Shown: one piece after another, positions 29,942 through 40,116 of the stretch | How the letters are laid out: each line of letters starts with the position of its first letter | How positions within the stretch are numbered: position 1 is the stretch's first letter | DNA from: Perkinsus chesapeaki | Taxonomy: Eukaryota > Perkinsozoa > Perkinsida > Perkinsidae | DNA length: 43,365 nucleotides | Reading direction: 5' to 3' | Assembly (NCBI GenBank): GCA_013115145.1 | Contig: JAAPAO010000282.1 | Span: 1 to 43,365, forward strand | The notes under the pieces: generated by a model | Database searches by the model: none | The model's input: only the letters and a program-made list of their open reading frames with translations | Told to the model about the DNA's origin: nothing | Translations under genes and position numbers: made by a program

Positions 29942-32900
29942 ATGACTGTGTCTTATGAGGTTATTATACAGAGGTTGAGGAGAAGTATTAATTGTTTATC
30001 CGATACAGATAGGAAGCTTAGACTCGATGGAGTTGTAAAAATACAAAATGAGATTAACAATATTAAAGGTGGGTGAAATAATAGAAATAAGATTTTCCGG
30101 AAAAATCTGATTTTTCCCAGAGGTTGTGGTTCCGCCGATGGGAAATATGGGGTCACCTATGAATAGAAATGACGTACAAAAAGTCGGAGAAAATTTTAGG
30201 AGGAACTTTGAGATTGAAAATTGAGATTTTCTTTCCGTCGAAATATCATGATTCTCTTACGTATGATGAAATGAGATGATTTTTACATAGAAGTAATTGA
30301 TTCAGTTTCGCGTGGTGCAGTGGCTCACTGTTCCTGTCTATAGTGGATATTATTATCCCCATTACAGATGATGAGCTGTTTGTTTAGTAATGTATTGGTA
30401 TTATTAATTTGTTATCAGGCGTGAATGACTCTGTATCGGTGTCGAGGACACTGGCTAGGTTGTATTATGAGGATTTGCATCAGCCACTCATTAAGTTATT
30501 TGGAGATCCGATGGAGAAGTTAAGATTGTTATTATTGGTATCTTCCAGGCTGCTGCTGCAACACTCATCTTTACTAAAAACAATAGCTTTGAAATCTATC
30601 AACCTGCGTTCATCACTGCCATACAAGTGACTCCACCGATGGGATACAAACACCGCATTCACCACCACAGCATCATAATAGCTCCACTAGGGTTTTTTAT
30701 GACTACAACTTTATCACAAATATTATCCGTAATACTCGATGTCCCTTCTTTCAGATTCGAACCATCTCTATAGAGATTGCCAATGATATGGTTGAGTGGC
30801 TGTCACCAGAGACCATCATAGATACCTTACCGGTCATAGCTTACTTGACAGAAGTCGCATGGCAGGTGGCATGTAGGTGCTGGTGGGGAGTATATCGAAC
30901 AGGATAAAAGGAGGCCAACCGGAGGTGTCCGAGGAACTGAGGTGTGGGCTTATACGATTGCTGATTGCTGTGATAGAGCGAACGGCTGGCAATGATGAAA
31001 TTCAAAAAGTTACTAATGAAGTAAGTGTTGTTGTCATGGTCACTCGACTTGGTGTATTTTTGCGTGTTAGGTATTGGATGTATGTGGTGTTGTATTGAGA
31101 GATGGATGCCCAGATGTTAAAAAAGAAGCATGCAAGTTAGTTGGGACAATATCGAAGATGGTGAATGGCGATAAGGTACAGTGTAATTGTATTGTCATGT
31201 TCTTCATTATATAGAAGTCACAGTTTAGTAAATCATTATTGCATCTCACTATTAGTGACCCACTATTGTTGGTGCTGGAAGAAATCTTGACAAAATTTCA
31301 GAAAAACTGTTGATCAGTTGGTTTCTTCGGTGTATGCTCAGAAGCTACGAGTAGGGGAAGTCTTTAGAACATCTGTTCTAGTGGATGGCACAATATAGAG
31401 ACGATTTGATTTCATATTTTTAACGAGATTAAAATCACATTTGTATCTGATTGGTTATTACCATTTGAGTGATTGGATTTGGCAAAATCCCAGAAAGGCA
31501 ATATTTTTGAGATGGTTAATGTTTTTGATCGAACGCTGTTGGTATTGGAGGACTTTGAAGTGGATGATGGAATAAGCAAGGATTTGTGTTGTCCACTTTT
31601 CGAAGCATCAACTTCCGAGTCATCAGAACCCCACTGGAAGGTCCATGATACGAAATTGTATATCCCCTGTGTATCAATAAGAATATGTATCAATTAGGGT
31701 AGACCGCTCCTCCTGCTGTTCATTGGAAGGGTTATTAAAGTCATTTTAGATATATAGTTCATCATCATCAAGTGAGGCGATGGTCTCAGCACTAGTCAGG
31801 AATATCCAACATCAACACTGGAAAGTAAATAAAGTCCGCGCATCGATTGCCAAAGCGTGTGATTAGATTCGTCAACAGTCATTAACCGCATTGCTCAACT
31901 TCATGTTGGTGAGGGCAACATTTAAGCTCAAGCGAGGTAACGCAATTAGCGCTCGCCCTGGTGATCGATTTAAGGTGGAGGATGTTTAATATCGGAAGGG
32001 CCACCAGTTGAGCAAATGATGTTATTTGGGCATGTTGAGGAGGTCTTGGCGGCGTTAGGAGGGTCGGGCGCGGAGGAGGGACCGATTAGAGATCGAAATG
32101 ATAAGGTTTGAGGAGGGGCATTGTGGTGATGAGATGGAAAGATACTTTTCAGGTCAGAATGACGACTGTCGAAGTAATCGAGCGGATCTTGGATGATGGG
32201 ATCAAGGTCGATTGTGATAAGTAAGGTATCTTTGCGCACTGTGAAGATTTTGGATATTTTTAGCTTGAAGGCTGCAGCATCGTGTGCTTCAATGATTGGT
32301 GGTGCAATAGATTCCTGTGATAATAAAAATGATGTTATTACGACTTTAACGCCTGAATGGGAAGCTCGAATGTTATGCCAGTTGATGGTGTTGGCAGGGG
32401 ATACTAATAATAATGGTAAGAATCACGGTTCATAAAAGCTTCGGGAACTCCTCTTTAACATTTTCCGAGATGTACTAGTAGACGCGGCCGTAGTCGACAA
32501 TCGAAGAGAATATCTTCTGTAACCTGATAAATTGTGGTAAAGCTATGTCTAGGCTGTTGTGGTACTAAATTTCGTGATACTACTGTATACAGTTGCATAA
32601 CAAAATTGCACGCTGGGCCCGCGCTGAAATGACCGTGTCAAATATGACAATGAAACGGCCCATGAAACGGTTGATCGATTTCATCTCATCGATTCTCCAT
32701 AGTGGAAATACATATACTATCCAATCTTGGCATCTCAAGCCACTCTACGGCAAGTGGACACACTGTATGTGCTACCCGATTCGATTGTGTCATTGCCAGT
32801 AGCAATATACTAGCAGGAGAGGAGCCAAAGAGCTCACAAAGGGACAGGCTCTGTTGATTTTTAATATCTTCATCTCCGACGCTTTTGGACTTTTGGATGC

Positions 32901-35900
32901 ATTCATGTGGATAGTTTGCGATGACTTGATGGGGACTTACTTCCGAAACTAGTTTACGACTTGCTGGGATGGCTGGAAATTGTCACAGACATACAGTCTC
33001 GATTTCTGGCTCGAACACAAGATGCTGTTGGTAGGTGTTTTTTGACTGTTGACTCAACGGCATTGAGCTTCGTGATGAGTTATTAAAATAACTCTCTAGA
33101 TCACTGGGGGGAAAGGCCGTTTTGGGAAATAACTTGTTGTGTGCTCGTTTTGGGTGAATCTGTGAGCCTTGAAGCTGTTCCATTTCCTCTACTGGGATAG
33201 TTTAGAAGTTTTACACCAGTTGGCGTTGGTTTGTGAGTATCTTCGATCGGCGATGTGGTAATCTGCGTCAGTTGCGAATAGATCGTTTGAAGCACTTGAT
33301 AGAGTGGCGAGGACAAAGCGTGTTGGGGTTGAGGATATTTCGAACAGTCTTGCAAAAGAGGGAGGGGAATCTCCTTTGGGGGAGTTCTTGAAGATTCCGG
33401 ATTGTCCAAGAGAGCTGCCGGAACTGTCGATGTTCGAGACTCTACAGGAAAGGCAAGCGGATATTATCGCTAAAGAGTCATTGAGATGGTAAGGAGTGGT
33501 AGATAGTCTGACCTTTTGAGTATCTTGCATGCTTCAAGCTAAGGTACGTTTCTATTTTTACCGATCCACTCGTTCGATTTTCTCTGAATGGCTTAGTGAA
33601 GTGGACAGCTGCCACCGGCGTTAGGGAGCACACTGCGAAGATGTGCACTGTAATAAGTGACGTGTGCCGGGATCGAACCTGAGACCTCTTCCTTAGGTCA
33701 TGATGATGATTGTGGACATGAATAAAGCACGCTATTATATAGAAGACATAGTCATACATATTTATAGAGCTATTCGGGATGATGATGCTGATACCGAGCT
33801 CAGGGTTACTCGGGCATGCCGTAAGTCCTGGACTTCACTTGGGGGAAAGTGTCTACAGCTGCGATATGGTAATAGTATATTAGTGTTCTTAATCGAAAAT
33901 TGCGAGTTCTGAAAGAATGTGATTTGTCATTGTATTTATATAGATTCTTATATTGCTGTTCAACTACGTTTCCTCGGGATAAAACTCTCCAGATTCCTGT
34001 GCCAGCTGACAGTTGGCAACTTTCCTTCAGGTACTCTGTTCAGCGTTATTATCAATCGTTTGGGTCCACATGAATTTGAGCTCATCGTTGATATAATGGC
34101 GAGACACACCGGTGTTTTGGTGCCAAGTCAGTCCAATGCGCGTGCGTGCAGTATTTCATACCACTTTTTTATCGTAGCATCTTTTAGGTGGCGATGATTA
34201 TTGGAATGAAGAGATTTTGGGGCGCGTGACAACTCGGGTGGTTGGAGACCGGAAGCCAATCGGTTACCGCATTAGTTCGAGGGAAGCAGCAGAAGTATCG
34301 GCACGGTATTTCGTGGCGCGTGACTTTGATTTCAGGATGTTCTCCTTCTCCTTGGAGACGCGCTCGAGATACACAATGGTCACACGATATCGGCTGACGT
34401 GACATCAAAGGTGTTGGATATCTTGGCGAATCTTGCGAGTGCGCACTATGGTATCATTACTGCGTTGCCACGAACTCTGAAGGGAGTACTTCAACTTGGA
34501 GCTGAGAGTATCTTTTGGTGTAGCTCGGTCAAGTGTGATATTTTCATCAGGTCTTTCGGAAGTCATCATCACGCGCATCTTCGGCCTGCTGCTAAGATGC
34601 CTGGCATCAGATTCGGATACCCAAGAGGTTAGTTGGATGACCTCTCCTTCGATAACGTATCTTTCGGCGTAGGTTGATGCATGCATTTCACTGATCGCAG
34701 CACGTGATGGCGTGCAGCCTTCTGTTGTTTATGATCTATTTTTTAGCGTTCAAATGGTGAGTGGGAGTCCACCAAAAATAGGCTTAGTTTGGCGGCACAG
34801 GAATCCATCCTTGTTGAGAGTCTCGACGAGAACTGGTCGGATTCGGACCCTTCAAGGAAGATGCTACGTCAGCTTGTCATACAAAGCTCTGAGGACACCA
34901 TCGCCGACTACATCGCCGAGACTGAACGAGCAAAGATGCTTATCGAGGTCGGGGTGACGCTTGAGGAGCGTTTAGATATTCCTAGAAATAATGCAGTTCA
35001 TTTTTCCTCTTGCTCTATGAAAATTTCCTATCGAAGTTCGCATTATATCTTCATCACGTTGAGGACAATTATCGACTTTTAAGTGACAAAACAGTTCTCT
35101 AAGCCTGTATGCATCCTTCCTGCGCACTCGAAAGGTTACACTAGGTCCGTTTGTTTTTCTTTTATACTTTGAAATTGCTAAATCGGATCTTGTAATATTG
35201 GCACTATGTCATTCCAGCTGCATATGAGCCAACGGTCGCCAGCTGTTGTGATATAAATTCGCTCGTTCTTATCCACGCTGGTGAGCAAAAGGAGCTCTGT
35301 GGGATTCTCAATAATGCGGTTGATTCCTACGACGCTGGTCCTTGCAGGATGCATAACTTAATAGTATTCCAAATATACTTCACCGAGTCGACTCGAAAGT
35401 TCGATGATGACTCGTTGAGCAAGACCAACAGAGTCACTAGAATCATGAAATATGTTTCGGAATTGAGCCGGACTTCCTGGCCATCCCTCGGCAGGTTTTG
35501 AAGAATCAGTCCGATCCAGAGACATGTACGCCGACATGCCGAGTTGACGTCATCGAGGCTGTTTATGAACTAGCTAAAAGATCCACAGATGGAAAGGGGT
35601 ACACGAGTCACGCGCCACGAAATTGCGTATCTTCTGGCAGGGTTTTGATGGACGTTATGAAAGGTGGTCAGAGTGACGTTAGAAAGGAGGAGAAGAACTT
35701 AACTGTTGGCTGTGAAATTGACGAGCATTTTTGGGGGGGAATAACAATGAATTTAGGTTTGTCGATACAGCAAGAGATACCTTTGTCGATCCCACCGAGT
35801 GTGCAGTTAGTTGAAGAAGTTGTTGTCCCCAATCTTGTGTGGCGACCAGGTCAGGTAGGAATGATAAGCTACACTTTCTGTTAGGGAGGAGGAGAAGGCT

Positions 35901-37457
35901 GATAAATTGCCATGGCCAGTGTGAGGTAACCGAATTTCGGTTACCGAGGAGGACAAGACTTGCTCTCCTCTCCGGTGCGGTTTGAATTCTGACGGTTTAA
36001 CTCTGAGCTCGACGTTATTCCCGAAAATTAGTCTCTGTAGACTTCCTCGGTCGACATTTTCATGCCGTATTTGTCATGCCGAGTTTTAGGCCAATAACAG
36101 CATTCGTAAGGCAGGTCTGCTAGCACTACATGAAATTCTACCCCTACTCGAGTTTACATGGTTAAGGCTTATGATAAGTGATCTGGTAAGACGGCGATGT
36201 ATTGCCCAAATCACCTCGCTGGTGCCATGCACTTGAAAGTGCAGAGAGTAAAGGTTCCTGAGAATTCCGCTCCGTTTTGTATCCGTCAGTCCTAAGGGTG
36301 TGCGAATCCGTCGAATGCAGCGGAGGTTATTTCATCAACTCGAACATTGAGTATATCCGACTTGGATTTTTTGGCGATAACCCCGAGAGCATTGTTTCTC
36401 AGCAAGATCGTGAAAATGGCATTTTCATCCTTCTGTAGTTGCCGTTGTTGAAGAGCTCACTTGACGATTCGTTTACCCCCGATAATCGTCATCTTGCCAT
36501 AACTGTTGTTATTGCCATTCTCGATAATATGAGAACTGCCATCACATCCAGCTCCGCTGCTCCTGTTGATGAGTTTGATGCTGAGATAATCAGAGAAGTG
36601 TATCCTGACATACTAAAACGATTGGATGACAGCAATGACAGGATAAGGTCTGTTTGATAGGATAAGTCGCCTGCTTCAAGACAGACATTGAGCTCTTTTT
36701 CGGACAGTGTTGGAATGACGTGTGGTCGTCGGCAGCAGCGCGGAGGTTACCAAAATTCTAATTATTCTTTTTCGTGACCTCTCTGGAAAAAAGGTTCAAG
36801 GAAAACTTTTCAGGGCCAAGCGTTACGAGGAATCGCAACATATGATATGATCGATATGAATATTTGACCAAAACCAAAGCTCCGAGAATTGACAGCAACT
36901 TTGAAACTTCCGCATTCATCCAGTCTTCAGGGCTGAAATCTCAGCCTGACTTGGTGATGCATATCGCTGAAAAGGCAAATAGTAAATTCACGGCAACGAT
37001 CGTAGTGTCGATAGTAATTATGATATTATCGTCGACTGTTATGGTTCTCTATATAAATGTTGAGGGCGTTCTAAAGGCAATGGTGTTTGTTCAGAATGCT
37101 TACATGTCGAGCTGTCGAGTCTATTATGGACCTTCTGGCTTGTAGGCCCCTCATGTTGAAGGCTCTCTCAAACAGTGTTTTTGGTGAGCAGCAGCAGCGG
37201 CTGCATGTCTGTTTCCCTATCCCTCTTCATAGGATATATAGTAAGAAGTCTCTTCATCCACTTGGATGACAGCAATATGGACTTGTCAAAGGCGGTGTAT
37301 TCTTCATTAAAGAAAGTGATACTCGTGGTGATTATGATGTCCATAGCCCTCCGGTCAGGCTGCCATCGCTGGCGGTGGTGCGTTTGATGTTGAGGTTGAC
37401 GCGGCTGCGGAGAAGTCACTGCAGCCGGATCTTGTTCGATCCCTTTTGAGAAGGTGA
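29942..37457 (+). CDS. DNAAF5-like HEAT-repeat dynein assembly factor, many exons
   Basis: DNAAF5 (HEATR2) is a cytosolic HEAT-repeat factor needed to pre-assemble ciliary dynein arms. The start MTVSYEVIIQRLRRSINCLS opens exon 29942-30068. Ordered family matches follow: RLYYEDLHQPLIKLFGDP (30.4 kb), EELRCGLIRLLIAVIERTAG (30.9), CPDVKKEACKLVGTISKM (31.1), ALVRNIQHQHWKVNKVRAS (31.8), AAASCASMIGGAIDSCDN (32.3), SLNGLVKWTAATGVREHTAK (33.6), AIRDDDADTELRV (33.8), VVVPNLVWRPGQ (35.8), YPDILKRLDDSNDRIR (36.6), HLDDSNMDLSKAVYSSLKKV (37.3) and a terminal exon ending LQPDLVRSLLRR. The order and spacing match the whole length of animal DNAAF5. Exact exon ends between 34 and 36.4 kb are not resolved. The start lies only 186 nt after the gamma-tubulin stop. 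Confidence 0.85.
30313..30323 (+). promoter_or_regulatory. Lone tRNA box A-like sequence in DNAAF5 intron 1
   Basis: GCGTGGTGCAGTGGCTCAC resembles the 5' end and D-arm of a tRNA gene; TGGTGCAGTGG matches box A (TRGCNNAGTGG) at 10 of 11 positions. No T-arm follows at tRNA spacing. Confidence 0.35.
33489..33542 (+). repeat. Palindromic element (family A, forward) = DNAAF5 intron
   Basis: The 54-nt intron contains CTGACCTTTTGAGTATCTTG, then CATGCTTCAAGCTAAG, with GTACG in the following exon. As at 27902, the acceptor lies within the right palindrome arm. Confidence 0.75.
33650..33696 (+). repeat. tRNA-tail element (family B, reverse) = DNAAF5 intron
   Basis: The 47-nt intron starts GTAATAAGTGACGTGTGCCG and ends CTTCCTTAG. 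Its complement reads GGTTCGATCCC, GGC, ACACGTC, A. It lies one 107-nt exon downstream of a family A intron. The core is nearly identical to the CEP104 intron copy at 41447-41497. Confidence 0.8.
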
Positions 37458-38282
37458 GACATAGTTTGACATTGTTGGTGGACCATGAATACTGTAATGG
37501 TTTGATGATTCTCTTTGGTTGTTGAAAGAGTCTTGAGTTAGCAGTATTTTTGGACATTGTGAAGACTGTTCACTGACGAGTCGCCACACAACGGGAACAC
37601 AATCCCTTCAACTCGCACATTCGACAGAGAAATGCTGAAAGACTCGTATTTGTCGAGACAGTGCAGAGCATGTCCGGGGTTTAGACCTAAGAGGAAGCTT
37701 GAGAGGCACGAGTCGGACGAAACTAGTGTCATGTCTTGAATGGATGCATACATTGAAAAGCTTAATCGTTCTCGGGCAAAGATACGTTTTCCAATTTAGT
37801 TGGAAAACACATCAATGAGAGGAAAAGCCAACAAACAGAGCTATTCCGAACCGGCTAGGAAGAAAGCCATGGGCAAATTGCTTTATTCGTCCTGCCTACT
37901 GAGGTTTGGCTTGCCTAATCCATGGTCTGTATCAATGGGAGACCCCCTCCCGAATTTGTGGGGATCGAGACTACTCCTGTGACAGGAGTCCTGTCACTTA
38001 ATGGAAATGTAACCGTGCCGGTTTGGGACAGTCTGCAGGGTTGCTAGGTGTGAAAAGGGCTGAAAATCGGCAATCGAATCTCGCAAGATACGTCTATAGT
38101 AGATGTGTCGAAGTATTGCCAGTGGACCACTACTAACGATGTCTCGGAAGTCCCAAGTTGGGATATCAATACTGTAATACTAGCATCACAGGATGATCTG
38201 GTGTCACGGTCACGTGACCGTGTGGATTAAAGATGCATGTCCAGTGTGAGCCGGCATCATTTTTGACTCGCTCGTAATCCAT
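37458..38282. promoter_or_regulatory. Spacer upstream of the intronless protease, with two palindromes
   Basis: No gene is recognised. Two palindromes lie here: GTGACAGGAGTCCTGTCAC (37979-37997, near-perfect) and CACGGTCACGTGACCGTG (38205-38222, perfect), the latter 60 bp before the protease ATG. Confidence 0.4.
38205..38222. promoter_or_regulatory. Perfect 18-bp palindrome with E-box core
   Basis: CACGGTCACGTGACCGTG is its own complement and has a central CACGTG, a typical site for dimeric bHLH or bZIP factors. It sits 60 bp upstream of the protease start codon, so a promoter operator is plausible. Confidence 0.5.
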
Positions 38283-39395
38283 ATGCAATACACTCCACTT
38301 TTTACTTGTCTGCTAACCTTATCAACTCTATTCCCGACTTGCCTGACCAATGTATTAAAACTTGGGATGACCTTTGAAAACTTTGAGGATATCGGTCGCG
38401 GTTTATATACTAAACTTCAAGTTGATGGTCAATCGATAACTATGTTTGTCGATACTGGTTCCCCTCACCTCACTCTGGTATGGAAAGATTGGCTCGAGCA
38501 ATCCTTTCAATCGGGCTACTGTGAGGACTTTAAACCCGGGCCTAACTCCCCGCCAACCTCACGAGCCTTACGATATAATTGAGTACGATGGCGGGGTTGA
38601 AACTGAGGTCTTCCAGCATAGAGGCGCTTTGAGGGTTGCTGACTTACTTCTTCAAAATGCTATCGTCGGTCTCATTATGGGACAAAATCCCTCCCCTACC
38701 ATATCTCCCCCGCTGAGTATATTGGGTCTGTCTCCCTCGATCGATGATAAGTTCCCATCCCTAATGCACCAGGTGTTATCGATGCCTTCCAGTCCTGTGG
38801 TTGATGATACATTTGCCATGTACTTAAAGTATCCACAGACTATATCTTCCCCTTCTGTTGGTCAACTGCTCCTCGGTGACGGTGATCCAAGTTTATACAA
38901 GAAGCCCATCGGATTCGTTGAGATGACTGACGAAATCGAGTATAAGGTCTCTCTCAATATGATGAAGGTTGGTGAGGGTGTTCTGACTATCGGTATGAAC
39001 CATGAAGCTCTTCTTGACACGGGTTCCAATTATATGTATGTCCCACAACTCTACATTAATCACTTGGTCAACGAAATCACAACTCAGGCGTCTACCTCTG
39101 CTGGACGGCAGGTTCCAATAAATTTTGACCAGTCCAGGAAATCATGGGTTTTCGACTGTGCAAACTTCAACTACATGCCAGCAATTGTATTTGGTTTTGG
39201 ACCTAATGGTGCAGTGCCGCTGATGTTTTCTCCTTAAATTATGTCCTACCCGTTAAAGGGGTATGTCTACTTAATTTCAAGCTAGAAGAGGCGAGGGGAA
39301 CTCGTTGGACTTTCCCCTCGAGAATGCTTATTGGTAATTACATTGAATTCCATCCTTCTCGAATGCGAATTGGCATCGCCCGTCTTCTAGCTTGA
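38283..39395 (+). CDS. Intronless aspartic protease interrupted by two frameshifts
   Basis: A second pepsin-like gene. The first frame (38283 to about 38545) has a signal peptide (MQYTPLFTCLLTLSTLFPTC), then SITMFVDTGSPHLTLVW with the first catalytic Asp. The frame then moves +1, and 38.55-39.23 kb reads PYDIIEYDGGVETEVFQ, VADLLLQNAIVGLIMGQ and HEALLDTGSNYMYVPQ with the second catalytic Asp. At the TAA near 39235 the original frame resumes: LNYVLPVKGVCLLNF, MLIGNYIEFHPSRMRIGIA, ending at 39395. All three parts belong to the aspartic protease fold, in order, with no introns. It is either a young pseudogene, an assembly error with two indels, or unusual decoding. It differs from the multi-exon protease at 18.5 kb and may be a retrocopy of another paralogue. 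Confidence 0.75.
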
Positions 39396-40116
39396 TTAAT
39401 GAGTATGCTCACAGCCTAGCTCACGCGGCTACTTCTGAGTCGTTCTTTCGTCAAAACTATTTCCGAGTAAGTAGTCTATGTCTTTTGCTTGCTATCAGTG
39501 TTCCTGACATGGTCAGTTTCATGAACACTTAACCTTTCTGGAGAGTTCTGTTATCAGATGATCTATGCTAATGTTAAGCATGGCGAGCCACATACAAATA
39601 TCCACCCTTTACTTTGTGGTGAGTTGATGGTAGCCCACAATAGTCCAGGCATGGTCTCACAAGTTCTTTTGAGACGCTTATAGTACATGTTTTAAGTTAG
39701 AATATCATCACCGAAGGCTACGTCAGCAATCATTTTCATTATTAACGAGTCGTCTGCTACCCACACCTTTGGGCTCAATTAAACTGTTGTGTTCACCAGT
39801 ATTGACAGCTACCCACAACCCTCTCAAAGTCATTAGAACTCATGATAGATATCGATGTGGACACCGCGACTGTTTTAGTGTATTTGAAACAACTGCAATT
39901 CGAGGAAGGTTACAATACTGAAGATTTATAACGAATACGTTGCATGGTTGCCTGCGTTTGCTTAGCGTGCGGTTCACCATGTGAACTTTATCTTTTCAGA
40001 TCGCCAGTTATACTATCTTACTCTATAACTCTAAAACAGTTGAGGAATGGTGAAAGTATATTATAATAGGCATGACAAAGATGCTATTTTTAATTTCAAA
40101 ATATCATCATTCTGAC
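39396..40116. other. Convergent intergenic region
   Basis: About 720 bp between the 3' ends of the protease (plus) and CEP104 (minus). I see no gene and no strong repeat. Confidence 0.4.
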
